Source of the DNA: Porphyrobacter sp.
GTDB taxonomy: Bacteria > Pseudomonadota > Alphaproteobacteria > Sphingomonadales > Sphingomonadaceae
NCBI GenBank assembly: GCA_017744315.1
Contig: JAGIBN010000004.1
Span: forward strand, 248,001 to 312,000
DNA length: 64,000 bases
Direction: 5' to 3'
In this document: positions 29,780-39,060 of the stretch, piece after piece
How the letters are laid out: each line of letters opens with the position of its first letter
How positions within the stretch are numbered: position 1 is the first letter of the stretch
The notes under the pieces: generated by a model
The model's database searches: none
Told to the model about the DNA's origin: nothing
The model's input: the letters and a program-made list of their open reading frames with translations, nothing else
Program-made: the position numbers and the translations under genes

Positions 29780-31375
29780 ATGAGCCTCGTCAAGAACGTC
29801 GGCACGATCGGCGGGCTGACCGCCGTCAGCCGCGTGTTCGGCTTCATGCGCGACATGCTGCTCGCCCGGGTCCTCGGAGCCGGGCTGGCGGCTGACGCGT
29901 GGCAGCTTGCCTTCACGCTGCCGAACACCTTCCGCCGGCTGTTTGCCGAAGGGGCGTTCTCGGTCGCCTTCGTGCCAATGTACTCGCGCGCGCTTCACGG
30001 CCACGGCGGGGAAGAGGCGGCAGACCGCTTCGCCAACGACGTGCTGGCGGTGTTCGTCTGGGTCCTGCTCGGGTTTTCGGCCCTGGCCATGCTGGCGATG
30101 CCGGGCATCGTCTGGCTATTGGCGCGTGAGTACCAGGACGTGCCGGGCAAGTTCGAGCTCGCGGTCAGCCTTTCGCGGATCACCTTTCCCTACCTGATGC
30201 TGGTAAGCCTGGTGGCGATGCTGTCGGGCCTGCTCAATGCCCGCTCCCGCTTTGCGCCCGGCGCTTTCGTGCCGGTGCTGCTCAACGTGGTGCTGATCGG
30301 CGGCATCGTGGTCGGCTACTACTTGCGTGAGAATTTCGGCGGCAGCGATGTTACGGTGGCCTATGCCCAGTCGGTGGCGCTGGCTTTCGCCGGCGTGGCG
30401 CAGCTCGCCTACATGTCGTGGGCCACGCGCAAGGCGGGCGTTCACCTCAAGGTCTCGTTCCCCAAGTTCACGCCCGAGGTGAAGCGGCTGGGGCTGCTGA
30501 TCCTGCCGGCCACGTTCGGCGCGGGCGTCTATCAGATCAGCCAGCTGGTCGACACGTTCTTCGCCACTAGCCTGCCGCAGGGCTCGCTAACGCTGCTCAA
30601 GATGGCCGACCGGCTCAACCAGATGCCGCTCGGGATCTTCGGCATCGCGCTCGGCACCGCGATCCTGCCGATGCTCGCGCGCCACATCCAGACCGGAGAC
30701 GGCAAGGAAGCGCAGCGGCTGCAGTCGAATGCGGTCGAGGTCGGCACCCTGCTGACCCTGCCCGCTGCCGCAGCCCTCGCCATCTGCGCCCCGGCCTTCG
30801 TCACCGCGTTCTTCGTCGGCGGCAAGATGACCGCGGCCGACGGGGCGATCATGGCCAATATCGTCGTCGCGCTCGTCGCGGGCCTCCCGTCCTACGTGCT
30901 GGTCAAAGTGTTCCAGCCGGCGTTCTTCAGCCGTGAGGATACCCGCACGCCGGTCTATGTCGCGGCCTGCGTGCTGACGATCAACATCGGCCTCAACTTC
31001 CTGGTCGTGCCGCGCTTCGGCATCGTCGGCCTTGCCGCGGCGACCGCCTTCACCGCGACGCTCAACGTGCTGACGCTCTACACCCTGCTGCAAATCCGCG
31101 GCTGGTTCCATTTCACCGGCAAGCTTGCCGGCCGCATCGCGCGGCAGCTCGTCGCCACGGCGGTGATGAGCGCACTACTCTGGTGGCTGACCCCGGCCCT
31201 GTCCGATCACTATGCGGGCAATGTGATTGAGCGCGTATGGTCGCTCGCGGTCCTGGTCGGCGCGGGCGGCTTCGTGTTCTTCGCGGTCGCCTGGTTTATC
31301 GGAGCGATCGACAAGGACCTGATCGGCCAGCTTCGCCGCAAGCGCCCGGCGCAATCGGTCAACCTTTCCGAGTAG
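29780..31375 (+). CDS. murJ: Lipid II flippase MurJ
   Basis: MurJ moves lipid II across the inner membrane for peptidoglycan synthesis. The 531-residue protein has about 14 hydrophobic helices. The N-terminal signature is GGLTAVSRVFGFMRDMLLARVLGAG, and FRRLFAEGAFSVAFVPMYS matches the MviN/MurJ family with its conserved Arg residues. It follows secB closely and precedes trpS by 199 bases. Confidence 0.96.
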   Translation: MSLVKNVGTIGGLTAVSRVFGFMRDMLLARVLGAGLAADAWQLAFTLPNTFRRLFAEGAFSVAFVPMYSRALHGHGGEEAADRFANDVLAVFVWVLLGFSALAMLAMPGIVWLLAREYQDVPGKFELAVSLSRITFPYLMLVSLVAMLSGLLNARSRFAPGAFVPVLLNVVLIGGIVVGYYLRENFGGSDVTVAYAQSVALAFAGVAQLAYMSWATRKAGVHLKVSFPKFTPEVKRLGLLILPATFGAGVYQISQLVDTFFATSLPQGSLTLLKMADRLNQMPLGIFGIALGTAILPMLARHIQTGDGKEAQRLQSNAVEVGTLLTLPAAAALAICAPAFVTAFFVGGKMTAADGAIMANIVVALVAGLPSYVLVKVFQPAFFSREDTRTPVYVAACVLTINIGLNFLVVPRFGIVGLAAATAFTATLNVLTLYTLLQIRGWFHFTGKLAGRIARQLVATAVMSALLWWLTPALSDHYAGNVIERVWSLAVLVGAGGFVFFAVAWFIGAIDKDLIGQLRRKRPAQSVNLSE

Positions 31376-31574
31376 GGCTGTCGCGCGCCGCCGATTGTGC
31401 TATCGGCCCGCGCGATGGAACATCCCGCCGCCCTTTCACGTAAGAGCTCGTGCCGCTTCATGGCGCGTGGCCGGGCGGCCTGGCGATGGCGGAGCCGCGC
31501 CTCGATCTGAGCGCCTGCTGCCCCGCTTTACGGGCGGCCTCCCCTTTCAATCCCAATTCTGAGAGATACTCATC

Positions 31575-32591
31575 ATGCGCGTTGTTTCCGGCATCCAGCC
31601 CACCGGCTCCCTTCACCTCGGCAATTACCTCGGCGCGATCCGCAACTGGGTTCGCATGCAGGACGATCTGGAGCCGGGCAGCGAGTGTCTGTTCTTCCTC
31701 GCCGACCTTCACGCCATCTCGATGCCGCACTCGCCGGCCGAGCTTAAGGCGGCCACGCTCGAAATGACCGCGGCACTCGTCGCCTGCGGCATCGATCCGA
31801 GCCGCTCGATCCTGTTCAACCAGGCGCAAGTCCCCGCTCATTCGGAACTGCAATGGTTGCTCAACGGCACCGCCCGCATGGGCTGGCTCTCCCGCATGAC
31901 GCAGTTCAAGGACAAGTCCGGCAAGAACCGCGAAGGCGCCAGCGTGGCGCTGTTCACCTACCCGGTGCTGCAGGCGGCCGACGTGCTGCTCTACCAGGCG
32001 ACCCACGTTCCCGTGGGCGAGGACCAGAAGCAGCACCTGGAGCTGGCGCGGGACATCGCGCAGAAGTTCAACAACGACTTCTGCCCGGAAGACGCGCCGG
32101 TCTTCACTCTGCCCGACCCGATCATCCCCCCCGGCGCGGCGCGGATCATGTCGCTGCGTGACGGGACCGCGAAGATGAGCAAGTCCGACCCGTCGGACAT
32201 GAGCCGCATCAACCTCGCCGACGATCCGGACGAGGTGATGAAGAAGGTCAAGAAGGCCAAGACCGATCCGGAACCGCTACCGAGCGAGGAAGCGGGTCTG
32301 GCAGGCCGTCCTGAGGCGCTCAACCTGGTCTCGATCTATGCCGCCCTGTCGGACAAGTCGGTGGCCGAGGTTCTGGCGGAGCATGGCGGACAGGGATTCG
32401 GCTCGTTCAAGCCCGCCCTGGGCGAATTGCTGGTCGAGACCCTGAGTCCGATCACCGCACGCTTCACCGGCCTGCTCGAGGACCGGGAATCGCTCGATGC
32501 GATTCTCGCCCGAGGCGCGGCCAAGGCCCGGCAGATCGCCGGTCCCACGCTGGATCAGGCCTATCGGGCCTTGGGGCTGGTGCGCGGCTGA
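31575..32591 (+). CDS. trpS: Tryptophanyl-tRNA synthetase
   Basis: TrpRS charges tRNA-Trp. The 338-residue class I enzyme shows the HIGH-type motif in PTGSLHLGNYLGAIRNW (residues 9-25). The KMSKS loop is DGTAKMSKSDPSD (about 196-208). The start ATG 31575 lies after GAGAGATACTC. The 199-base leader before it has no Trp-codon leader peptide or T-box that I can recognise. A GC-rich hairpin follows the gene. Confidence 0.97.
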   Translation: MRVVSGIQPTGSLHLGNYLGAIRNWVRMQDDLEPGSECLFFLADLHAISMPHSPAELKAATLEMTAALVACGIDPSRSILFNQAQVPAHSELQWLLNGTARMGWLSRMTQFKDKSGKNREGASVALFTYPVLQAADVLLYQATHVPVGEDQKQHLELARDIAQKFNNDFCPEDAPVFTLPDPIIPPGAARIMSLRDGTAKMSKSDPSDMSRINLADDPDEVMKKVKKAKTDPEPLPSEEAGLAGRPEALNLVSIYAALSDKSVAEVLAEHGGQGFGSFKPALGELLVETLSPITARFTGLLEDRESLDAILARGAAKARQIAGPTLDQAYRALGLVRG

Positions 32592-32634
32592 CAGCGCCAT
32601 CTTGGAGTCGTTGATTAACCAATGAGTTATCGCT

Positions 32635-32676
32635 CGGCCCGGGAGGTTCCGTTCTCAAAACGGGCCTTCCGGGCCG
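32635..32676 (+). terminator. GC-rich hairpin downstream of trpS
   Basis: The stem CGGCCCGG (32635-32642) pairs with CCGGGCCG (32669-32676), extended inward by AGG/CCT after a bulge. It is followed by TAATTTC rather than a clear T-run. It is a plausible but weak terminator. Confidence 0.5.
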
Positions 32677-32857
32677 TAATTTCACAGAATCGACTCTCAT
32701 CGCGCATTGGCCGGTACTGAAAAATCACGGTTTTTCCGCCGCTTGCGTTCAACGGCTATTCAGCCCGCCCTTGATATGACACGCTCTAACGTTCTGGAAC
32801 TCGCACCCGATCGAAGGAGTTCGGGTTGCGCGAGGTTTTCGAAAGAGAGTTTTCGAG

Positions 32858-33532
32858 ATGAGCAACCTGACCAAGATGGCACGAGCTCTCAGGCTGATCC
32901 TGGTGCCCCTGGCCCTAGCCACGCTCGCAGCGTGTGCCACGCCGTTCAAGGCAGACGTTTCGCGGTTTGAGTCGCAGCTACCGGCCCCCGCCGGACAGAC
33001 CTTCGTCATCGTGGCAGGCGATCCCGCGCTCGAAGGCGGGATCGAATTCCGCACTTACGCCCAGCTCGTTTCCAACCACCTGACCCAGCTCGGCTACAGC
33101 CCGGTCACCGACAAGGCAGCGGCCGATCTCGTCGTCAGCTTCGGCTATGGCGTCGATAACGGCCGCGAGCGCGTGCGCTCGTCCGGGTTCTACGATCCCT
33201 GGTACGGCTCCTGGTACGGCTATCGCCCCTACTGGCGGGGCGGTGGCTTCTACCGGCCCTATGGCGCCTGGGGATGGGGCTGGAACTCGTCGTTCTTCAA
33301 TGACGTCTACAGCTACACCGTCTTCACCAGCGGCATCGACCTGAAGATCGATCGCGCGGCTGACGGCGTGCGGCTGTTCGAAGGCAACGCCCAGGCGCTG
33401 TCGACCTCAAACCGGCTGCAGTACCTGGTGCCGAACCTCGTCGATGCGATGTTCGTCGGCTTCCCGGGCAACTCGGGCGAGACGGTGCGCATCTCGATCG
33501 CGCCGGAAAAGCAGACCGCCAGCCGCGACTGA
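32858..33532 (+). CDS. DUF4136-type outer-membrane lipoprotein
   Basis: The 224-residue protein has a lipoprotein signal (LRLILVPLALATLAACATP, lipobox LAAC). A DUF4136-like domain follows, including FEGNAQALSTSNRLQYLVPNLVDAMFVGFPGNSGETVRI near the C-terminus. A middle stretch is dominated by Tyr, Trp, Gly and Arg (about residues 110-145), probably a flexible surface loop. Function of the family is unknown. The gene is isolated by a 266-base upstream gap and converges on dut. Confidence 0.8.
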   Translation: MSNLTKMARALRLILVPLALATLAACATPFKADVSRFESQLPAPAGQTFVIVAGDPALEGGIEFRTYAQLVSNHLTQLGYSPVTDKAAADLVVSFGYGVDNGRERVRSSGFYDPWYGSWYGYRPYWRGGGFYRPYGAWGWGWNSSFFNDVYSYTVFTSGIDLKIDRAADGVRLFEGNAQALSTSNRLQYLVPNLVDAMFVGFPGNSGETVRISIAPEKQTASRD

Positions 33533-33552
33533 TAGCGACCGGCGGAGGAGGC

Positions 33553-34017
33553 TCAGGCCAGGGCGGAATGTCCGCCCGTCGAGCCAAACCCGCCGGCGCC
33601 GCGAACGGTCTCGTCCAGTTCGTCGGTTTCCTGCCATGACGCCAGCGTCACCGGAGCCAGCACGAGCTGGGCGATGCGGTCACCCCGCGCGATCGCAAAG
33701 CTCTCGCTGCCGAGGTTGATCAGGATCACCTTCACCTCGCCGCGATAATCGGAATCGATCGTCCCCGGCGTGTTGGGCACGCTGATGCCGTGCTTGAGAG
33801 CGAGGCCCGAGCGCGGGCGGACCTGGATCTCGTACCCTTCAGGGATGGCCACGGCGAACCCGGTCGCGACCGCATGGCGCGCTCCGGGCGCCAGAGTCAC
33901 GTCCTCGGCAGACAGCACGTCCATCCCGGCAGCGCCATGCGTGGCATAAGCTGGAAGAGCCAGGCCCACTCCGTGCGTCAAACGCTTGATCCGCACGCCG
34001 ACAGTCGCGTCACTCAC
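33553..34017 (-). CDS. dut: Deoxyuridine 5'-triphosphate nucleotidohydrolase
   Basis: dUTPase hydrolyses dUTP to dUMP and pyrophosphate, preventing uracil incorporation. The 154-residue trimeric form shows all five motifs: [48 protein letters not shown] and the C-terminal [12 protein letters not shown] that closes over the active site. It overlaps coaBC by 8 bases and lies downstream in the same operon, a frequent pairing. Confidence 0.97.
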   Translation of the reverse strand: MSDATVGVRIKRLTHGVGLALPAYATHGAAGMDVLSAEDVTLAPGARHAVATGFAVAIPEGYEIQVRPRSGLALKHGISVPNTPGTIDSDYRGEVKVILINLGSESFAIARGDRIAQLVLAPVTLASWQETDELDETVRGAGGFGSTGGHSALA

Positions 34018-35617
34018 TGGTCAGGACCTCGGCCATTCTCTCCACCAGCCGCCGTGCGACCGCTTGCTTGCTCATCGGATCCCAATCCTCGACTTTGCCT
34101 TCGCTGATCAAGTGGACGGTGTTCTCGTCGCCACCCATCGCGCCGCCTTTTCCGACGTCGTTGGCGACGATCCAGTCCACGCCCTTGCTCTTGCGCTTGC
34201 GAGTGGCGTTGTCGACCACGTTCTCGGTCTCGGCGGCAAAACCGACCAGCAGCTTGGGCCGCTGGTTGCTCGCGGCGACCGAAGCCAGGATGTCGGGGTT
34301 CTCGGCCAGGATCAGCGCCGGTGGGGCGGAGCCACGCTTCTTGATCTTCTCCTGTGCGAAGTCCTTGGTCCGCCAGTCGGCGACGGCAGCGACCATCACC
34401 GCGGCATCGGCCGGCAGCGAGGCCTTGACCGCAGCGGCCATCTCGTCTGCGCTCTCCACGTCAATACGGTCGACTCCCGGCGGCGTCGCCAGGGTCACCG
34501 GCCCGGAGACCAGCGTGACCCGCGCACCCGCGGCGGCCGCAGCAGCAGCGATCGCAAAGCCCTGCTTGCCGGACGAGCGGTTGGCGATGAAACGCACCGG
34601 ATCGATCGGCTCATGCGTCGGCCCAGCGGTGACGAGCACGTGCTTGCCGAACAGCGGGCGATGCTCCGGATCGGCGTCAAAATCGGGCTGGCCTTCGAGC
34701 GGATCGAAAGCTGGTGGTTCCGGCGGCGCTTGCCAGCCGTTGACCTGGTGATTGATCGCATCGGGATCGGTTGGCGGAGCCGACTTCGCCTGCCCCTTCT
34801 TCACGATCAGTGGGCCGCCCGTAAGATCGGGCTCTGGCAGCGGCGGCACCTCGCGCACGAGATCGCCCAGCTGTTCTTCCCCGAACGCCTTTTCCAGATA
34901 CGACACTTCGTCGGGCTCAATCCGGCGCGGCGTGCTCCGCGGGATGAGCGAAGCGAGGAGGCCCGCAAGCCCACCTGGCTTGCCGTCCGCCACATCCTGC
35001 GTGTCCTCGGGCTCGTCTTCGGGTTCGAGCGCTTCGAGATAGCTCGCAACCTCTCGCGATCCGGCCTCGCCGGGATCAAGCCCCAGCTTCTCGGCAATCT
35101 CGAGCCAGATCATCTCCGGCTCCGGCAGACGGCCGGGGCCATATTCGCCGCAAGCCATTTCGCCTTCATCCGGCTGCATCACGTGCACCCCGGCCTGCTT
35201 GAGCCAGGCGACATTGCGCTGGGTCGCCTCGTGCTCCCACATGCGCACGTTCATCGCGGGAACGGCCATGACCGGCTTGTCGGTGGCGAGGATCAGGGTG
35301 GTTCCGAGATCGTCGGCAATCCCCGCCGCCATCTTCGCCAGCAAGTCCGCCGTCGCCGGGCATACGACCACGAGGTCGGCTTGCCGGCTGAGCTGGATAT
35401 GGCCGATCTCGACCTCGTCCTTGAGGTCCCACAGCGTCGAATGGACCTGATTGCCGCTGAGAGCCGCAAGGCTCATCGGCGTGACGAACTGCGCCCCTCC
35501 CTCGGTCAGAACACAGGTCACGTCACCGCCGCCCTTCTTGATCAGGCGGACGAGTTCGCACGATTTATAGGCGGCAATTCCTCCGCCCACGACGAGAAGG
35601 ATACGCGGCCCCGGCAT
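34010..35617 (-). CDS. coaBC: Bifunctional CoaBC (PPC decarboxylase / PPCS) with enlarged linker
   Basis: The enzyme performs two steps of coenzyme A synthesis: ligation of cysteine to 4'-phosphopantothenate and its decarboxylation. The CoaC flavodomain covers residues 1-180 (catalytic His73 in [15 protein letters not shown] at 120-127, Cys156 in ACGEYGPGR). CoaB starts near residue 323 ([30 protein letters not shown]). Between them lies an acidic, Pro-rich segment of about 140 residues, so the protein is 535 long against about 400 for typical CoaBC. I start at ATG 35617 ([13 protein letters not shown]); an earlier start at 35650 is less likely. Confidence 0.94.
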   Translation of the reverse strand: MPGPRILLVVGGGIAAYKSCELVRLIKKGGGDVTCVLTEGGAQFVTPMSLAALSGNQVHSTLWDLKDEVEIGHIQLSRQADLVVVCPATADLLAKMAAGIADDLGTTLILATDKPVMAVPAMNVRMWEHEATQRNVAWLKQAGVHVMQPDEGEMACGEYGPGRLPEPEMIWLEIAEKLGLDPGEAGSREVASYLEALEPEDEPEDTQDVADGKPGGLAGLLASLIPRSTPRRIEPDEVSYLEKAFGEEQLGDLVREVPPLPEPDLTGGPLIVKKGQAKSAPPTDPDAINHQVNGWQAPPEPPAFDPLEGQPDFDADPEHRPLFGKHVLVTAGPTHEPIDPVRFIANRSSGKQGFAIAAAAAAAGARVTLVSGPVTLATPPGVDRIDVESADEMAAAVKASLPADAAVMVAAVADWRTKDFAQEKIKKRGSAPPALILAENPDILASVAASNQRPKLLVGFAAETENVVDNATRKRKSKGVDWIVANDVGKGGAMGGDENTVHLISEGKVEDWDPMSKQAVARRLVERMAEVLTSE

Positions 35618-35654
35618 GGTTGCCGCTTGTGCAACGCCGAAGGTTACCACGCAA

Positions 35655-36812
35655 TTACTTTGCGAGCGCTAACTGGGAAACAGGCTGGCGCAGAGCTGAG
35701 TTTAGAAGCGATCGTATCGCATTCGGAGCGAAAGCCAGACCGACCAGCATGGCGGGCGTGACAACGGCGCCCCAATAGAAGTTGTTGGATCGTCCAGCGA
35801 TCATGAAGGCAAGGCCATATCCGAAATAGAGGAAGGTGGCGGAGGTACCCAGGGGCGAGCGCCAGCCCGCCCAGCCGGCCATTGCCAACATGAGCACCGG
35901 GCCGGCGATCCAGTCCGGCAGGATGTATAGCGGGCTAGAGAATACGAGGTTCGACAACCAACCCGACAGGCCCCGCATCGCAAGCCACGACGGGGATGGC
36001 GGATCACTTGGTAAAGTTTGGGCGGCGATAACGTGCAGATGCACCGCAAGGGCAACTAGAAACGCCAGGGCTAAAGCTGCCCAAGCTATGCTCTCTCTCC
36101 AGTCCCGACGCCAAAGGGCCATGGCTCCCATCAACAAGACGAAGGGCAATGCATGTTCGCGAATTGCGAGGGCCAACGCAGCGACCACAAGCGCCGCGGT
36201 CCACTTACCCGGTCTGTGCAGGCCAAGCGAAAGGGCCATGAGCTTTCCTGCCCATAGCTCGTGCATCGCGAAATAGTAGCTATTGAGGCCGAGCGGAGCG
36301 AGCGCCAGGATCAGAAACACCGGAAGTAACCGGTTTTGCTGAAACCAGCCCGGTTCTTCACCCAACCTGCGCCACCAAACGGCAATCGTCGCAACAAGCA
36401 GCAACAAAGCCCCCGCGAACTGCGCCTGTTCGCTCAGAGTGGCTTGAACGTAAGCAAGCGTCGGCAGGCGCACAGCGAGCCCGGGCGTAACCGGATAGTT
36501 GGCGAGGCGCTGCTCTCCGACAATGAAATCGTAATAATTCTCGCCCTTCCGGATGCGTTCGGCGGCGCGGTCGTACAACGCGAGGTCATCATCGCGCTCG
36601 GACGTTGCTTCGGTGCCCGACGTTTCATGGGTTTGCGAAACCTTCGGAAGTTCGGCCTCAGATCGGATCGGAACGAGCGCCGAAGCGATCAGCAGGAGCA
36701 CCAGTGCCAGCAACCCCAGGCGAGCCTGGACCTGAGGCCAGTGGGCAAAGCGATCCCACGCAGGTGCTCGCCCTTGCGCTACACCAGCAGTGTTCCTGAA
36801 ATCATCGCCCAC
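35655..36812 (-). CDS. Hypothetical polytopic membrane protein between ubiB and coaBC
   Basis: The 385-residue protein has an N-terminal membrane anchor (about residues 31-47), then a periplasmic loop with DRAAERIRKGENYYDFIVGEQRLANYPVTPGLAVRLPTLAY, then about eight membrane helices. The loop plus helices resemble GT-C/ArnT-like glycosyltransferases and DUF2029 proteins, but I see no defining DxD motif, so I give no enzyme name. GTG 36812 overlaps the ubiB 3' end by 34 bases. GC content is lower than the neighbours and the gene interrupts the usual ubiB-coaBC order. Confidence 0.7.
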   Translation of the reverse strand: MGDDFRNTAGVAQGRAPAWDRFAHWPQVQARLGLLALVLLLIASALVPIRSEAELPKVSQTHETSGTEATSERDDDLALYDRAAERIRKGENYYDFIVGEQRLANYPVTPGLAVRLPTLAYVQATLSEQAQFAGALLLLVATIAVWWRRLGEEPGWFQQNRLLPVFLILALAPLGLNSYYFAMHELWAGKLMALSLGLHRPGKWTAALVVAALALAIREHALPFVLLMGAMALWRRDWRESIAWAALALAFLVALAVHLHVIAAQTLPSDPPSPSWLAMRGLSGWLSNLVFSSPLYILPDWIAGPVLMLAMAGWAGWRSPLGTSATFLYFGYGLAFMIAGRSNNFYWGAVVTPAMLVGLAFAPNAIRSLLNSALRQPVSQLALAK

Positions 36813-38341
36813 GCCAACGCCCCTCCAGCGAGCGCGGCGAGAATATAGCCTACCCAGTGGTTACCATCGCGTTTACGCTCCCAAACCAGGTCCACCTCAG
36901 GCAAGGGCGGTTGGTCAGGAGCTCCACCCCGGGCGGGATAGCTCTCTTCGATCCGGCGGACGAGCGCCGGCAGGCGCAGCAAGGTTCCCAGATCCTCGCG
37001 GATACGCTCCGCCAGCGCCGCTTCCGGTCCGAGTTCGTCGCGGATCCAGCTACGGACGTAGGGCGCGGAAACGTCCCACATGTTGATCGAGGGATCGAGC
37101 TGGGTGGCGATGCCTTCGACCATGACCATGGTCTTCTGGAGCAGCAGCAGGTGCGGCTGGGTCTGCATGTCGAAGTCGCGGGTGATGGCAAACAGGCTGT
37201 CGAGCATCATGCCGACCGACAGCTCGCTGACCGGCTTGCCACGCATCGGTTCGCCCACCGCGCGCAGGGCCGTCGCGAACTCTTCGACCGAATGATAACT
37301 CGGCACGTATTGCGCTTCGAAATGTATCTCGGCCACGCGGCGGTAATTGCCAGTGGTCAGGCCGTAGAGGATCTCCGCCAGCCATTGCCGCGCGCGCCGG
37401 TCGATGCGGCCCATGATCCCGAAGTCGATCGCCACGATCGTCCCGTCGGGCCGCACGAACAGGTTCCCCTGGTGCATGTCGGCATGGAAGAAGCCGCCGC
37501 TGATCGCCTGGGTCAGGAAAGCCAGCACCAGGCGGCTGGCGAGCTGGGGCAGGTCGTGACCCGCAGCGCGCAATGCCTCGACATCGCCGATCTTGATGCC
37601 GTCGATCCACTCGATGGTCATGACCCGGCCGTTGGTCCGGTCCCAATCGATCGCGGGGACAGTGTAGCCCTCGAACCCCTTCATCGCCTGGGCGAGTTCG
37701 GACGAGGATGCCGCTTCTCGCCGCAAGTCGAGTTCGCGGTGGGTCCAGCGCTTGAAGTTGGCGATGGTCAGCCGCGGGCGCAGGCGCCGGGCTTCGCCAC
37801 CGAGCGCTTCGAGATGCGCGGCGGCCCATTCGTAAGTGTCGATGTCCTTGGCGAATTTCTCGCGGATGCCGGGCCGCAGGACCTTGATCGCGACCGTACG
37901 ACCGTCGTTGGTCACGCCGCGGTGGACCTGGGCGATCGAGGCCGAGCCGACCGGCACCGGATCGATCTCCGAAAACACATTCGCCAGCGGCTGCCCGAAG
38001 CTGCGCGCCATTTCCGCCTCGATCTGCTCGAACGGGAGCGGCGGGAGGCTATCCTGCAAAGTCAGCAGGTTGTGCGCCGCTTCCTCCCCGACGATGTCGG
38101 GCCGGGTGGCGAGCGTCTGGCCTAGCTTGATCGCTGCCGGGCCAATGTCCTGGAACGCGGCGGCATAGTCCGGCACGCGCGGCTGGACCGTACCGAAGCG
38201 CGCGATGCGGGCCAGGCGCTTGACCGGTGGCGGCGTGTTGGGATCGCCCTCGATCCCTCGCAGAGCGCCATGCCGGGCAAGCGTGCGCCCCCACTTGAGC
38301 AGGCGCAGGATATGGATTGCAGGTCGGGTCAGATCTTCCAC
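36779..38341 (-). CDS. ubiB: UbiB-family atypical kinase (ubiquinone biosynthesis)
   Basis: UbiB is a membrane-anchored ADCK-type protein kinase-like ATPase required for ubiquinone synthesis. The 520-residue protein shows the KxGQ motif (IGPAAIKLGQTLATRPD), the invariant Lys in VAIKVLRPG, the catalytic-loop FFHADMHQGNLFV and the metal-binding IVAIDFGIMG. A C-terminal hydrophobic pair (WVGYILAALAGGALAWAMI) anchors it. It overlaps ubiE by 13 bases, confirming the operon. Confidence 0.95.
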   Translation of the reverse strand: MEDLTRPAIHILRLLKWGRTLARHGALRGIEGDPNTPPPVKRLARIARFGTVQPRVPDYAAAFQDIGPAAIKLGQTLATRPDIVGEEAAHNLLTLQDSLPPLPFEQIEAEMARSFGQPLANVFSEIDPVPVGSASIAQVHRGVTNDGRTVAIKVLRPGIREKFAKDIDTYEWAAAHLEALGGEARRLRPRLTIANFKRWTHRELDLRREAASSSELAQAMKGFEGYTVPAIDWDRTNGRVMTIEWIDGIKIGDVEALRAAGHDLPQLASRLVLAFLTQAISGGFFHADMHQGNLFVRPDGTIVAIDFGIMGRIDRRARQWLAEILYGLTTGNYRRVAEIHFEAQYVPSYHSVEEFATALRAVGEPMRGKPVSELSVGMMLDSLFAITRDFDMQTQPHLLLLQKTMVMVEGIATQLDPSINMWDVSAPYVRSWIRDELGPEAALAERIREDLGTLLRLPALVRRIEESYPARGGAPDQPPLPEVDLVWERKRDGNHWVGYILAALAGGALAWAMISGTLLV

Positions 38342-39060
38342 CCTGAGTGAATGGCGACCAGCCCTCCCAGGATCGGCTCGACCTTGGTCTTCTCGAAGCC
38401 CGCCTCGCGGATCATTCGTTCGAATTCCGGCATCGGCGGGAAGCGACGGATCGATTCGATCAGGTAGCGATAGCTGTCCTCATCGCCCGCGATGGCTTTG
38501 CCCACCTGCGGTACGATCTTGTGCGAATAGAAGTCGTAGACGTCCTTGAAGCCCGGCCACTCGGTGGTCGAGAACTCCATGCAATAGAACCGCCCGCCGA
38601 ACTTGAGCACGCGGAACGCCTCTTCCAGCGCCTTGTCGATATGGGTCACGTTTCGGATGCCGAACGCGATGGTGTAGGCATCGAAGCAGCGGTCCGAATA
38701 AGCGAGCTGCTCGGCATTCTGGCGCGACCAGACCAGCGTATCGATCCCGCGCTCGACCGCGCGTTCGAGCCCGACGTCGAGCATTTCCTGATTGATGTCG
38801 GCCACCGTCACCGCCGCGCCGCGCGCGGCCATGCGGAAGGCGATGTCGCCGGTGCCGCCTGCCATGTCGAGGATCGCCTCGCCTGGCTGGGGCTTCACGC
38901 GGCGGACGAACTGGTCCTTCCACAGCCGGTGCATGCCGCCCGACATGGCGTCGTTCATCACGTCGTACTTCGACGCCACGTTGGAGAACACCGCGCCGAC
39001 GCGGCGGGTCTTCTCGTCCGCGTCGACGGTCTCGTATCCGAAGGAAACCTGATCGCTCAT
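38329..39060 (-). CDS. ubiE: Ubiquinone/menaquinone C-methyltransferase
   Basis: UbiE performs the SAM-dependent C-methylation of the 2-polyprenyl benzoquinol ring in ubiquinone synthesis. The 243-residue protein has the SAM motif ILDMAGGTGDIAFRMA, VTVADINQEML and the family signature FGIRNVTHIDKALEEAFRVLKFGG. The N-terminal VFSNVASKYDVMNDAMSGGMHRLWK is diagnostic. ATG 39060 is chosen because the upstream open frame belongs to another gene; it overlaps the EamA stop by ATGA. Confidence 0.96.
   Translation of the reverse strand: MSDQVSFGYETVDADEKTRRVGAVFSNVASKYDVMNDAMSGGMHRLWKDQFVRRVKPQPGEAILDMAGGTGDIAFRMAARGAAVTVADINQEMLDVGLERAVERGIDTLVWSRQNAEQLAYSDRCFDAYTIAFGIRNVTHIDKALEEAFRVLKFGGRFYCMEFSTTEWPGFKDVYDFYSHKIVPQVGKAIAGDEDSYRYLIESIRRFPPMPEFERMIREAGFEKTKVEPILGGLVAIHSGWKI

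Noticed and set aside
31376..31574. Attenuator or leader peptide controlling trpS
   Set aside because: No short frame with Trp codons and no T-box signature; only unremarkable GC-rich sequence.
32796..32823. EcfG-type general stress promoter before the DUF4136 lipoprotein
   Set aside because: GGAAC is present at 32796-32800 but the -10 element at the right spacing is not CGTT.
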